From IMG/VR virus record IMGVR_UViG_3300046787_000408, positions 62,001 through 126,000 of that record: a stretch of DNA of 64,000 nt; one strand, given 5' to 3'. The notes below the pieces were generated by a model. That model had not been told where the DNA came from. It saw nothing but the letters and a program-made list of their open reading frames with translations, and did not search any database. Positions 16,034 to 23,089 of this stretch are shown in pieces. Within the stretch, counting starts at the first letter, position 1, and each line of letters begins with the position of its first letter. This stretch comes from a virus. A program made the position numbers and the translations under genes.

Positions 16034-16323
16034 TGGCTAATGTATACACCAGTCTGGCCAATGCAACGGTTTACACTGACAAGCTACAAATCTCTACAGC
16101 GGCAAATGCAGTGACTTACCAGTCATATGCAGTGTCGCTGGGTACAGCTAATGCAGTGGGCAACATTTATTCTGCTCCAATTAACATTCCTGCAAACACA
16201 GTGTTTGAAGTGTATGCAGGCGCGGGCAACAAAGTCACAGTAACCGGCACACCTTTTACTGCACTAGAACTAGGCACAGCCAGTTCAGCCACTGCTGGCG
16301 TTTACAACTCAGCAGGCCAATAA
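16033..16323 (+). CDS. Small beta-rich hypothetical structural protein
   Basis: 96 residues rich in Thr, Ala, Val and Asn (TVYTDKLQISTAANAVTYQS...NKVTVTGTPFTALELG), with the composition of a beta-sandwich decoration or fibre-associated protein. It has TAATG overlaps at both ends. No family recognised. Confidence 0.7.
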   Translation: MANVYTSLANATVYTDKLQISTAANAVTYQSYAVSLGTANAVGNIYSAPINIPANTVFEVYAGAGNKVTVTGTPFTALELGTASSATAGVYNSAGQ

Positions 16324-16688
16324 TGAGAGCACGAGAGTTCATGGCAGAAGATGCAGTTGGCAAGATTAGCAAACGCAATCAAAATGCCACTGTGGGCTTG
16401 AACAAGTTTCGAGATCCGCAGTTTGCTGACCGTGTGTATGAACTCAACCGTATCATGATGGCAGTGGCTTCTACTGACGGGACCAATGTACCTGAAATTG
16501 ATAGTGAATCTTGGAGTGGTCGCAACAACGTGGCAGCACCGTACACTCGAGAAGAACAAGCCATGCTGAAAAAAGCATATCAAGCAGTAGGCAGTCGCCA
16601 TGAAGATTTGAATCACGGTGATTTAGATTCAGAAGAGCATCCAGCGGTAAACACAACTAGTCCTGTCAAGGCGTTTCGAGGATACTGA
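16323..16688 (+). CDS. Hypothetical with MRAREF... and ...SPVKAFRGY ends (first of a group of three)
   Basis: 121 residues. The N-terminus MRAREFMAED resembles a T4 capsid-targeting peptide with an FMAE protease-like site. The C-terminus TTSPVKAFRGY is nearly the same as in the next gene (TQSPIKAFKGY), while the middles differ. The middle contains YTREEQAMLKKAYQAVGS, related to EQDALDRMKKAAG in the third gene. Likely an internal virion protein; function unknown. Confidence 0.75.
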   Translation: MRAREFMAEDAVGKISKRNQNATVGLNKFRDPQFADRVYELNRIMMAVASTDGTNVPEIDSESWSGRNNVAAPYTREEQAMLKKAYQAVGSRHEDLNHGDLDSEEHPAVNTTSPVKAFRGY

Positions 16689-17068
16689 TGCGAGCACGTG
16701 AGTTTATTCGTGAGCAGAAAGAACTGCCAGCTGAGCAGGCCAATCCCATGCGTTACACTTATGTGATTCCTGGTCTAAGTGCAGCTGACCCTTATAAAAA
16801 TTATAGATTTGGTGTGGCCATGGCCAGAGCCCGCAGTGATGCTGGCACAGATGGTATCAATGCTAAATTTCCTGAGTGGGATAACGAAACAGCATTTGGT
16901 GAACATGGCGTGGTTGCTGGCATGAATGCCGGTATTGCTCAAGTTATTGATCAAGCATTGAGCATGACCAAAACACCCGGCGGCAAGAAAATAGTGTCTA
17001 CTCCTGCTAGTACAGAACCCACGTTTGTGGACACACAAAGCCCAATTAAAGCATTTAAAGGATATTGA
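16688..17068 (+). CDS. Hypothetical with MRAREF... and ...SPIKAFKGY ends (second of three)
   Basis: 126 residues. The N-terminus is MRAREFIREQ, again like a capsid-targeting peptide; the end is DTQSPIKAFKGY. The middle (YTYVIPGLSAADPYKNYRFGV, GVVAGMNAGIAQVIDQAL) is not recognised. TGATG overlap with the previous gene. Confidence 0.75.
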   Translation: MRAREFIREQKELPAEQANPMRYTYVIPGLSAADPYKNYRFGVAMARARSDAGTDGINAKFPEWDNETAFGEHGVVAGMNAGIAQVIDQALSMTKTPGGKKIVSTPASTEPTFVDTQSPIKAFKGY

Positions 17069-17069
17069 A

Positions 17070-17417
17070 ATGAGAGCCTCAGAAATACTACGCCAAATGG
17101 CTGACATGATTGACGCAAAGTCACAACCTGAACATTCGCATGATGATACGCATGACAGTGACTTGATTCCGGTACCCGATGGTGTGTTTTTGCCCCCACT
17201 ACAAGGCAAGTACGAACTGTTGAAAAAAGCAGTGGGTGTGGACAATGCATTTGATGAGAACGCAGGCAACCAGTCAGACGATCCCGAAGCATCAAACCAC
17301 AAAGTAACGCCCATGGAACCTGATGAACAAGATGCACTGGACCGTATGAAAAAAGCAGCTGGCATCAATGCACTGATTGTGCATGATCTTGGTGATGACG
17401 AGCCATTGGACAGTTAA
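17070..17417 (+). CDS. Hypothetical with MRASEI... start (third of three)
   Basis: 115 residues from the ATG at 17070, chosen because an aaagga site precedes it and it follows the previous stop by 1 nt; the open frame extends upstream inside the earlier gene. Its start MRASEILRQM is related to the two genes before it, but it lacks their shared C-terminus. It has an acidic, His-rich segment (HSHDDTHDSD, possible metal binding) near residue 25 and two KKA(V/A)G(V/I) helices. Confidence 0.72.
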   Translation: MRASEILRQMADMIDAKSQPEHSHDDTHDSDLIPVPDGVFLPPLQGKYELLKKAVGVDNAFDENAGNQSDDPEASNHKVTPMEPDEQDALDRMKKAAGINALIVHDLGDDEPLDS

Positions 17418-17429
17418 GAGTAGCCTGCA

Positions 17430-18896
17430 ATGAACTTTATTCAAAATTTCTATACCAGTCGCGACAACAATACAGATGGCAATACCTATGTAGGGCAACA
17501 GGATCGACTGTGGTGGAATCCTAATACTAATGCAATCTATGTAAATTCAGCCAATGTGGCCGGCGGTACCCCAGTAACATTGCCAGCTACCGCTAACTTG
17601 ACAATCAACAGCCTTACGGCTAACACTGCAACAATCAACACTAACCTAGTGGTCACTGGCAACATTAGCCCAGCAGCCAACAACAAGATTGGCGGTATTG
17701 CACCTGGGCCAGGTATTAACATTTCCAACATTGGTCTGCTCACAATTGACTCAGCCGGACTTCCTGTTAGTTTTGGAGACTTTTATGCCAACGTAAATCA
17801 GTTGAGCATGGTTAATGCTAATGAGGCTATGTACTTGGTATCCAATGGCACAGGCAACATCAATCTCATTGGCGGAGTAAACTTCTACAAACCCAATGGA
17901 TTCCCTCCATCTACGGAACCGTTTTTTAGAGCCAAGAGTGACGGACAACTGAGAATTTTAGTACCAGCTGAAGATCCCTTTGAAGGTGGTGTGGAAATCA
18001 TTGGAAGTTCCACAGGCAATTACCTTGCTCCCGGCAGTCCCGGTACCATGCTACACCTCACTGGTAATCCTGGAGTACCAACTCGCTTGTATATTGACGG
18101 CAATGCTGAATACGCCAGTTTTGTGGCTCGTCGATTCAACGGCAATGTTGCTGTGCCTACGCAGGTCCTAGCTGGACAAGATGTGTTACGCATCAACTCA
18201 ACTGCGGCCACAAATCTTGGTGGCGGCAACGTGGGCAACGTGGCCATGGCACAAATTCGTACCACTGCTCTAGAAAATCAAACTTCCACAGCCCAAGGAT
18301 CATCAATCACATTTACGGTGACACCTATTGGATCAGCAGCAAGTGCTAGGGTAGATGTTGCCAACGTCACAGTAGCCAACGGCATTACAGCTACTAAATT
18401 TACTACAACAGGCAATATCTCTGGTGGAAATCTCAATCTTTCTGGAAATATAACAGCTGACTATGTACAAGCCAACAATTTTGGTAATGTAGGCAATGTT
18501 GAAATTGAAGCCGGCGAGACCTATTGGTATTTTAATACAGACAACACATTCACAGGCAACGGTAACATCATAGTTGACACAGTTACTGCCAACCTTATAG
18601 GCACAGCTACCACGGCCACAAACCTCGCCGCAGCCACCAGCATATTGGCCGGCACATTGACCATAGACCCTGCCAACATCAACAAAACTTCAGCCAGCAC
18701 ACAGACTTTTACTCTAACTGGATTGACCACCAGCCACAAAATTGTAATCACTTCGGGAACAGCACTAACTTATGGTGTTGTCATTGCGGCCGCTTGGGCC
18801 AGTGCAGCTGATACAATCAGCATTGAGTTCCAAAACTACACTGGCGGCGGTGTTAATCTTGGCAGTACAAACATACAATACTTTGCCTGGGTATAA
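17430..18896 (+). CDS. Fibre-like structural protein
   Basis: 488 residues rich in Asn, Thr, Gly and Ala, built from irregular beta repeats (TANLTINSLTANTATINTN..., TTGNISGGNLNLSGNITAD). The first 40 residues (MNFIQNFYTSRDNNTDGNTY..QDRLWWNPNTNAIYV) may attach it to the tail, and the last 110 residues resemble a knob domain (TFTLTGLTTSHKIVITSGT...IQYFAWV). It is probably a tail fibre, whisker-like or other adhesin component. The exact location is not determinable. Confidence 0.65.
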   Translation: MNFIQNFYTSRDNNTDGNTYVGQQDRLWWNPNTNAIYVNSANVAGGTPVTLPATANLTINSLTANTATINTNLVVTGNISPAANNKIGGIAPGPGINISNIGLLTIDSAGLPVSFGDFYANVNQLSMVNANEAMYLVSNGTGNINLIGGVNFYKPNGFPPSTEPFFRAKSDGQLRILVPAEDPFEGGVEIIGSSTGNYLAPGSPGTMLHLTGNPGVPTRLYIDGNAEYASFVARRFNGNVAVPTQVLAGQDVLRINSTAATNLGGGNVGNVAMAQIRTTALENQTSTAQGSSITFTVTPIGSAASARVDVANVTVANGITATKFTTTGNISGGNLNLSGNITADYVQANNFGNVGNVEIEAGETYWYFNTDNTFTGNGNIIVDTVTANLIGTATTATNLAAATSILAGTLTIDPANINKTSASTQTFTLTGLTTSHKIVITSGTALTYGVVIAAAWASAADTISIEFQNYTGGGVNLGSTNIQYFAWV

Positions 18897-18898
18897 CA

Positions 18899-19156
18899 TT
18901 GGAAGTTACCTGGATTAATCCCGTAGTCCGGGGCAGTTGTAATTCACAACTCTGCGGTGGTGCTTGCTGTCGTTTTAAAAACTATACCAGTTCCACAGAA
19001 TACACAGAGTCATGGTGCGAGCATTTTGATCAACAAAACTTGAAGTGTCAAATATACGAAACTCGTCCCGAAGGATGCCGTAGGTATCCAGATGTTTTTT
19101 CCTTAACATCTTTCCCCACATACTCTGGTTGCGGATACCGTCTTGAAGAAGCATAA
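18899..19156 (+). CDS. YkgJ-like zinc/iron-chelating cysteine-cluster protein
   Basis: 85 residues, TTG start 3 nt after the previous stop; no in-frame ATG is available. Cysteine layout CGGACCRF near residue 20, CEHFD near 42, CQIYETRPEGCRRYP near 50-64 and a final SGC fits the small UPF0153/YkgJ family (CxxxCC...C...L.C.IYE.RP..C), thought to bind Zn or an Fe-S cluster. The function of the family is unknown. The next gene's late promoter overlaps its 3' end. Confidence 0.7.
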   Translation: MEVTWINPVVRGSCNSQLCGGACCRFKNYTSSTEYTESWCEHFDQQNLKCQIYETRPEGCRRYPDVFSLTSFPTYSGCGYRLEEA

Positions 19157-19159
19157 ATA
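19153..19159 (+). promoter_or_regulatory. Late promoter core, leaderless class, before the thermonuclease
   Basis: ATAAATA ends 7 nt before the ATG at 19167, without a ribosome binding site between. Confidence 0.55.
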
Positions 19160-19166
19160 TCAAACT

Positions 19167-19604
19167 ATGAAAAAACTTCTAACACTTTTACTCATCGTGC
19201 CTTGCTTGGCATTTGCACAACCCAAACAAAAACCTGGTGTTGTGTATGACGCTGTGATCACTAGAGTGATCGACGGCGACACAGTAGGCATTCAAGCCAC
19301 TTGGTTGCCAGCACCACTCAAACCAGAACTCAGCATTAGAGTGTTTGGCGTTGATACTCCTGAAAAAGGACATCGTGCTCAGTGTGCTAGCGAAGCTCAA
19401 CGTGGCGAAGCAGCCACTGCTTTTACCAAGGCAGCAATTGCCAACAGTCAAAAGCGACAGATTGTGCTCATGGACTGGGACAAGTATGGTGGACGTGTGC
19501 TTGGCGACGTTTTGCTGAACGGTGTTAGCCTACGCCAACAACTGATTGCCAATGGATTTGCCCGTGAGTACTACGGCGAAGCCAAAACTTCTTGGTGTCA
19601 ATAA
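19167..19604 (+). CDS. Secreted thermonuclease (micrococcal nuclease family)
   Basis: 145 residues. The start at 19167 gives a textbook signal peptide (MKKLLTLLLIVPCLAFAQ); the upstream ATG at 19143 would spoil it and lies before the promoter. The SNase core follows: RVIDGDTV (metal Asp), RVFGVDTPEKG (catalytic Arg and Asp), and KYGGRVLGDV (second Arg). Such enzymes hydrolyse DNA and RNA with Ca2+. Export to the periplasm would remove DNA outside the cytoplasm, for example that of a superinfecting phage, or degrade released nucleic acid at lysis. The role is inference. Confidence 0.85.
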   Translation: MKKLLTLLLIVPCLAFAQPKQKPGVVYDAVITRVIDGDTVGIQATWLPAPLKPELSIRVFGVDTPEKGHRAQCASEAQRGEAATAFTKAAIANSQKRQIVLMDWDKYGGRVLGDVLLNGVSLRQQLIANGFAREYYGEAKTSWCQ

Positions 19605-19612
19605 ACTGCCCG

Positions 19613-19618
19613 TAAATA
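19613..19618 (+). promoter_or_regulatory. Late promoter core inside a palindrome, leaderless class
   Basis: TAAATA in the centre of the perfect palindrome-like CCCGTAAATACGGG (19609-19622); the ATG follows at 19623, 4 nt after the motif. Confidence 0.55.
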
Positions 19619-19622
19619 CGGG

Positions 19623-20762
19623 ATGAGTAATTTCTTTTGCGCAGCCCCTTGGCGTGGGCTGCATATCAATCCCCGTGGCGATGTCAAAACCTGCTGTGCC
19701 GGCGACCCCAACATGTTGGGCAACCTCAACAGCAACACCATCACAGAGATACTGGATTCAGATCTCTTAAAACAAATACGCAGCGAAATGTCACAAGGAC
19801 GAGCACACAAATACTGCTCCAACTGTGTACAGGCCGAACGCTTTGGTGCAGATTCAGAACGCAAGTGGCACAACGACACCAATCCCAATTTTGACTATGC
19901 CACAGCTGGAGAGCAGTATCACTATCCTGTGATTGTGGATGTGCGTTGGAACACCACTTGCAACCTCAGTTGTAACTATTGCAGTGAATGGGCCAGCTCC
20001 AAATGGTCAGCACTCAAGGGCATTCCGTTCAAGTCAGGCTCAAGGCCCTACTATGAACAAGTGTGTGACTTTCTTGAACAACACAAATCGCACATTCAAG
20101 ACGTTGCACTTGTGGGCGGAGAGCCTTTGCTGCTACCCGAAAACGAACGACTGTTGGATGTTATCCCAGAAGATTGTGCTGTGACCTTGATCACCAACAT
20201 GAATGTGGATCTTGACAAGAACAAGATCTTTAAGAAACTAGCACAACGCAAACGAGTTGGGTGGAGCATGAGCTTTGACAACATTGGCGACAGATTTGAA
20301 TATGTGCGTTATGGCGGCAAGTGGAGCATGCTAACAGAGAACTTGGTCAAAGTCAAAGACTTGTTCAAACAAGGCCAGTGGGGTGGTATTCATGCAGTGT
20401 ACAACATCTACAATGCCACACGTATTGTGGAGTTTCGTGAATGGGCTGCTGAACAAGGTGTGTCAGTGTTGTGGCAGAATCTGTTTCAACCCGATTATCT
20501 GGATCCGTTCTTGCACGGACCAGAAGTTGCTGCCGCTGCCGCAGCTGAAATTGAAAGATTCTATGCTACAGGCCTAGCAACACCAGCAGAGCGTCAATTC
20601 TTTGACAATGCTTTGACCACATACCGTGCAGTTACACAAGAACGATCAGGTATCACCAGCAAGTTTCGAGAACATATTGCCGAGATTGAAACTCAATACC
20701 ACAAAGACCAAGCTGGAAAGTTTGCGCAGTTGTGGCCTGAATTATCACATCTAGTACTATGA
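19623..20762 (+). CDS. Radical SAM protein with N-terminal SPASM/twitch-like cysteine region
   Basis: 379 residues. The radical SAM motif CxxxCxxC is C113, C117, C120 (CNLSCNYC), followed by VGGEPLLL, the GGE motif of SAM binding. Before it, residues 5-70 read FCAAPWRGLHINPRGDVKTCC...YCSNCVQAE, the pattern of an auxiliary-cluster SPASM/twitch region, normally C-terminal. The protein should bind a [4Fe-4S] cluster and make a 5'-deoxyadenosyl radical; the substrate is unknown. It overlaps the SGNH hydrolase gene by 4 nt, suggesting joint action. Confidence 0.85.
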   Translation: MSNFFCAAPWRGLHINPRGDVKTCCAGDPNMLGNLNSNTITEILDSDLLKQIRSEMSQGRAHKYCSNCVQAERFGADSERKWHNDTNPNFDYATAGEQYHYPVIVDVRWNTTCNLSCNYCSEWASSKWSALKGIPFKSGSRPYYEQVCDFLEQHKSHIQDVALVGGEPLLLPENERLLDVIPEDCAVTLITNMNVDLDKNKIFKKLAQRKRVGWSMSFDNIGDRFEYVRYGGKWSMLTENLVKVKDLFKQGQWGGIHAVYNIYNATRIVEFREWAAEQGVSVLWQNLFQPDYLDPFLHGPEVAAAAAAEIERFYATGLATPAERQFFDNALTTYRAVTQERSGITSKFREHIAEIETQYHKDQAGKFAQLWPELSHLVL

Positions 20763-21496
20763 AACCATTACACGCTTGGAGTAGCTATGCAGGACAAACG
20801 ATTGATTGGATCAGCCCTGACAGCAAAGAAAACTACCAACAGCACATGAATGATCCTGACAAACGCAAACTGTTGCAATTGTTTGGGTGGGAACACCAAC
20901 AGATCAAGTATACATTCAACAGTGACGGTTTTCGTACAAATGAGTTTGGTGGCGGCCCCAACTTTGTAACTATTGGATGCAGTTTCACTCAAGGTGTTGG
21001 AGTGCATCGTGAAGACACTTGGGCACAATTGGTTAGTGATCAACTGGGATTGCCTGTGTACAATCTTGGAATATCTGGAGCTAGCTCAGACACTTGCTAC
21101 AGAATCATCAAACATTATGCACCAATACTCAAGCCACAGTTTGTGGTATTGCTGGAGCCTAGAATCAATAGAACTGAGCTACATCACAACGCAGGCCAAC
21201 CGCCACATGTGATCAACTGGGCATATGACGCTGCTTCCTGGGGCAACAGTGCCTATACAAAAACTTGGTTAAGCAATGATACCAACTTGCAGCTACACGC
21301 AGAAAAGAATCAAGCAGCAATTGCGCATGTGTGTGCTCAACTTGGTATTCCTGTAGTAATGTATGCACCCGACGACTACCTAGATCTTGTGGTAGACAAA
21401 ACACAACTGGACTTGGGTCGCGACTTGTTGCATCCTGGACGCTTAAATAATCGTGCATTTGCGCAAGTGGTATATGACCACGTGAAAGACTTATGA
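20759..21496 (+). CDS. SGNH/GDSL-type hydrolase
   Basis: 245 residues. Block I is TIGCSFTQGVG near residue 75 (nucleophile Ser), block II the GISGASSD Gly near 100, and the C-terminal RDLLHPGRLNNRAFA supplies the Asp...His pair near 225. SGNH enzymes are esterases or deacetylases, often acting on sugar or peptidoglycan acyl groups. It is coupled to the radical SAM gene before it and to the large terminase after it (both 4-nt overlaps), an odd place for an accessory enzyme. Confidence 0.75.
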   Translation: MKPLHAWSSYAGQTIDWISPDSKENYQQHMNDPDKRKLLQLFGWEHQQIKYTFNSDGFRTNEFGGGPNFVTIGCSFTQGVGVHREDTWAQLVSDQLGLPVYNLGISGASSDTCYRIIKHYAPILKPQFVVLLEPRINRTELHHNAGQPPHVINWAYDAASWGNSAYTKTWLSNDTNLQLHAEKNQAAIAHVCAQLGIPVVMYAPDDYLDLVVDKTQLDLGRDLLHPGRLNNRAFAQVVYDHVKDL

Positions 21497-23079
21497 GTAT
21501 CAAACCCACATTAGACACAGTGCTGGTAAAATCCCCGCACCGTAAAGAAACATACACACAAGACCAGCTAACTGAGTTTGCTCGTTGTGCTGACCCTGTA
21601 ACTGGTCCCATGTATTTCATGGATAACTTTTTCTATATTCAGCATCCCACACGAGGCAAGATGTTGTATCAGCCATTTGAATATCAAAAGCGACTGATTG
21701 AAAATTATCACAACAGCAGATTCTCAATTTCCTTGATGCCTCGACAAACTGGTAAGTCAACATCAGCAGCAGGTTATTTGCTATGGTATGCTATGTTTGT
21801 TCCTGACGCTACTATTCTAGTGGCTGCACACAAGTATCTAGGCGCACAAGAGATTATGCAACGTATAAGATATGCTTATGAGTTGTGCCCCAATCACATT
21901 AGAGCAGGTGCTACCAGCTACAACAAAGGCTCGCTAGAGTTTGACAACGGATCACGTATTGTATCGCAAACCACTACAGAAAACACTGGTCGTGGTATGT
22001 CTATCACGCTGCTGTATCTGGACGAATTTGCGTTTGTGCGACCCACAATTGCCAAAGAGTTCTGGACTTCTATTACGCCTACACTGAGTACTGGTGGTAA
22101 AGCTATTATTACAAGTACTCCAAACTCCGACGAAGATCAGTTTGCGCTGATTTGGAAAGGTGCCAACAAAGTCGAAGACGAGTACGGAAACCCTAGACCC
22201 AATGGCTTGGGTATCAATGGATTCCGAGCGTTTCGTGCGTTCTGGCGTGAACATCCTGATCGTGATGATTCATGGGCTGACGAACAACGAGCACAGTTGG
22301 GAGAAGAACGATTCCGTCGAGAAATGGACTGCGAATTCGTTATCAACGACGAGACCTTGATTAGTCCACTAAAATTGTTGGATCTCGAAGGTGTAGAGCC
22401 CTCCAGCAAGACTGGACAAGTGCGTTGGTACAGACCTATACAAGCAGACAAGATCTATATTGTGGCCCTGGATCCTAGTCTAGGCACCGGGGGTGACCCT
22501 GCTGCTATACAAGTATTTGAAGCAGACACCACAGAGCAAGTAGCTGAATGGCGACACAACAAAACAGACGTGCCCACACAAATCAAGATCATGGTAGATA
22601 TCATAAAAGAACTACATGCTGTGGTCAAAGACGAAAAAAAGATCTACTACTCTGTAGAAAACAACACTCTAGGCGAAGCAGCACTAATTTCTATCAACGA
22701 ATACGGTGAAGAAAACATCCCGGGTTATTTTCTCAGTGACAATTCAGTACAAGGACAAAACGGGCGCAGAATTCGCAAGGGATTTACCACCACAAACAAA
22801 AGCAAGATTGTGGCCTGTAACAAGTTCAAGATTCTAGTGGAATCGGGGCGTATGAAACTGTACAGTAAACCCTTGATTAGTGAACTCAAAAACTTTGTTG
22901 CACTGGGCAGTAGCTATGCAGCCAAGCCTGGCGAAACAGACGACCTAGTAATGAGTACTTTGCTAGCTACCCGCATGCTGATGTTGTTGCAAACTTATCA
23001 CCAAGAACTAGATTCGCACCTTAAAGATCATGGGGACAACATCATTGAACCTATGCCTTTCATTTCTATGATGCGCTAA
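21493..23079 (+). CDS. 17: Terminase large subunit gp17
   Basis: 528 residues (T4 gp17 is 610). Walker A is SLMPRQTGKST (about residues 80-90), with the R-Q-TGKS form typical for T4-like terminases; Walker B with catalytic Glu is LLYLDEFAF (173-181). The RNase H-like nuclease starts VALDPSLGTGGDPAAI near 328 and has later acidic residues (SVENNTLGE, GETDDLVMS). It powers DNA packaging and cuts concatemers. The shorter length comes mainly from the N-terminus. Confidence 0.95.
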   Translation: MSIKPTLDTVLVKSPHRKETYTQDQLTEFARCADPVTGPMYFMDNFFYIQHPTRGKMLYQPFEYQKRLIENYHNSRFSISLMPRQTGKSTSAAGYLLWYAMFVPDATILVAAHKYLGAQEIMQRIRYAYELCPNHIRAGATSYNKGSLEFDNGSRIVSQTTTENTGRGMSITLLYLDEFAFVRPTIAKEFWTSITPTLSTGGKAIITSTPNSDEDQFALIWKGANKVEDEYGNPRPNGLGINGFRAFRAFWREHPDRDDSWADEQRAQLGEERFRREMDCEFVINDETLISPLKLLDLEGVEPSSKTGQVRWYRPIQADKIYIVALDPSLGTGGDPAAIQVFEADTTEQVAEWRHNKTDVPTQIKIMVDIIKELHAVVKDEKKIYYSVENNTLGEAALISINEYGEENIPGYFLSDNSVQGQNGRRIRKGFTTTNKSKIVACNKFKILVESGRMKLYSKPLISELKNFVALGSSYAAKPGETDDLVMSTLLATRMLMLLQTYHQELDSHLKDHGDNIIEPMPFISMMR

Positions 23080-23082
23080 ATA
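23077..23082 (+). promoter_or_regulatory. Late promoter core overlapping the gp17 stop, leaderless class
   Basis: TAAATA shares its TAA with the terminase stop codon; the next ATG is 7 nt further at 23090. Confidence 0.6.
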
Positions 23083-23089
23083 TACTACT

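Noticed and set aside
19143-19604. Start of the thermonuclease at 19143
   Set aside because: It would precede the late promoter and place charged residues in front of the signal peptide.
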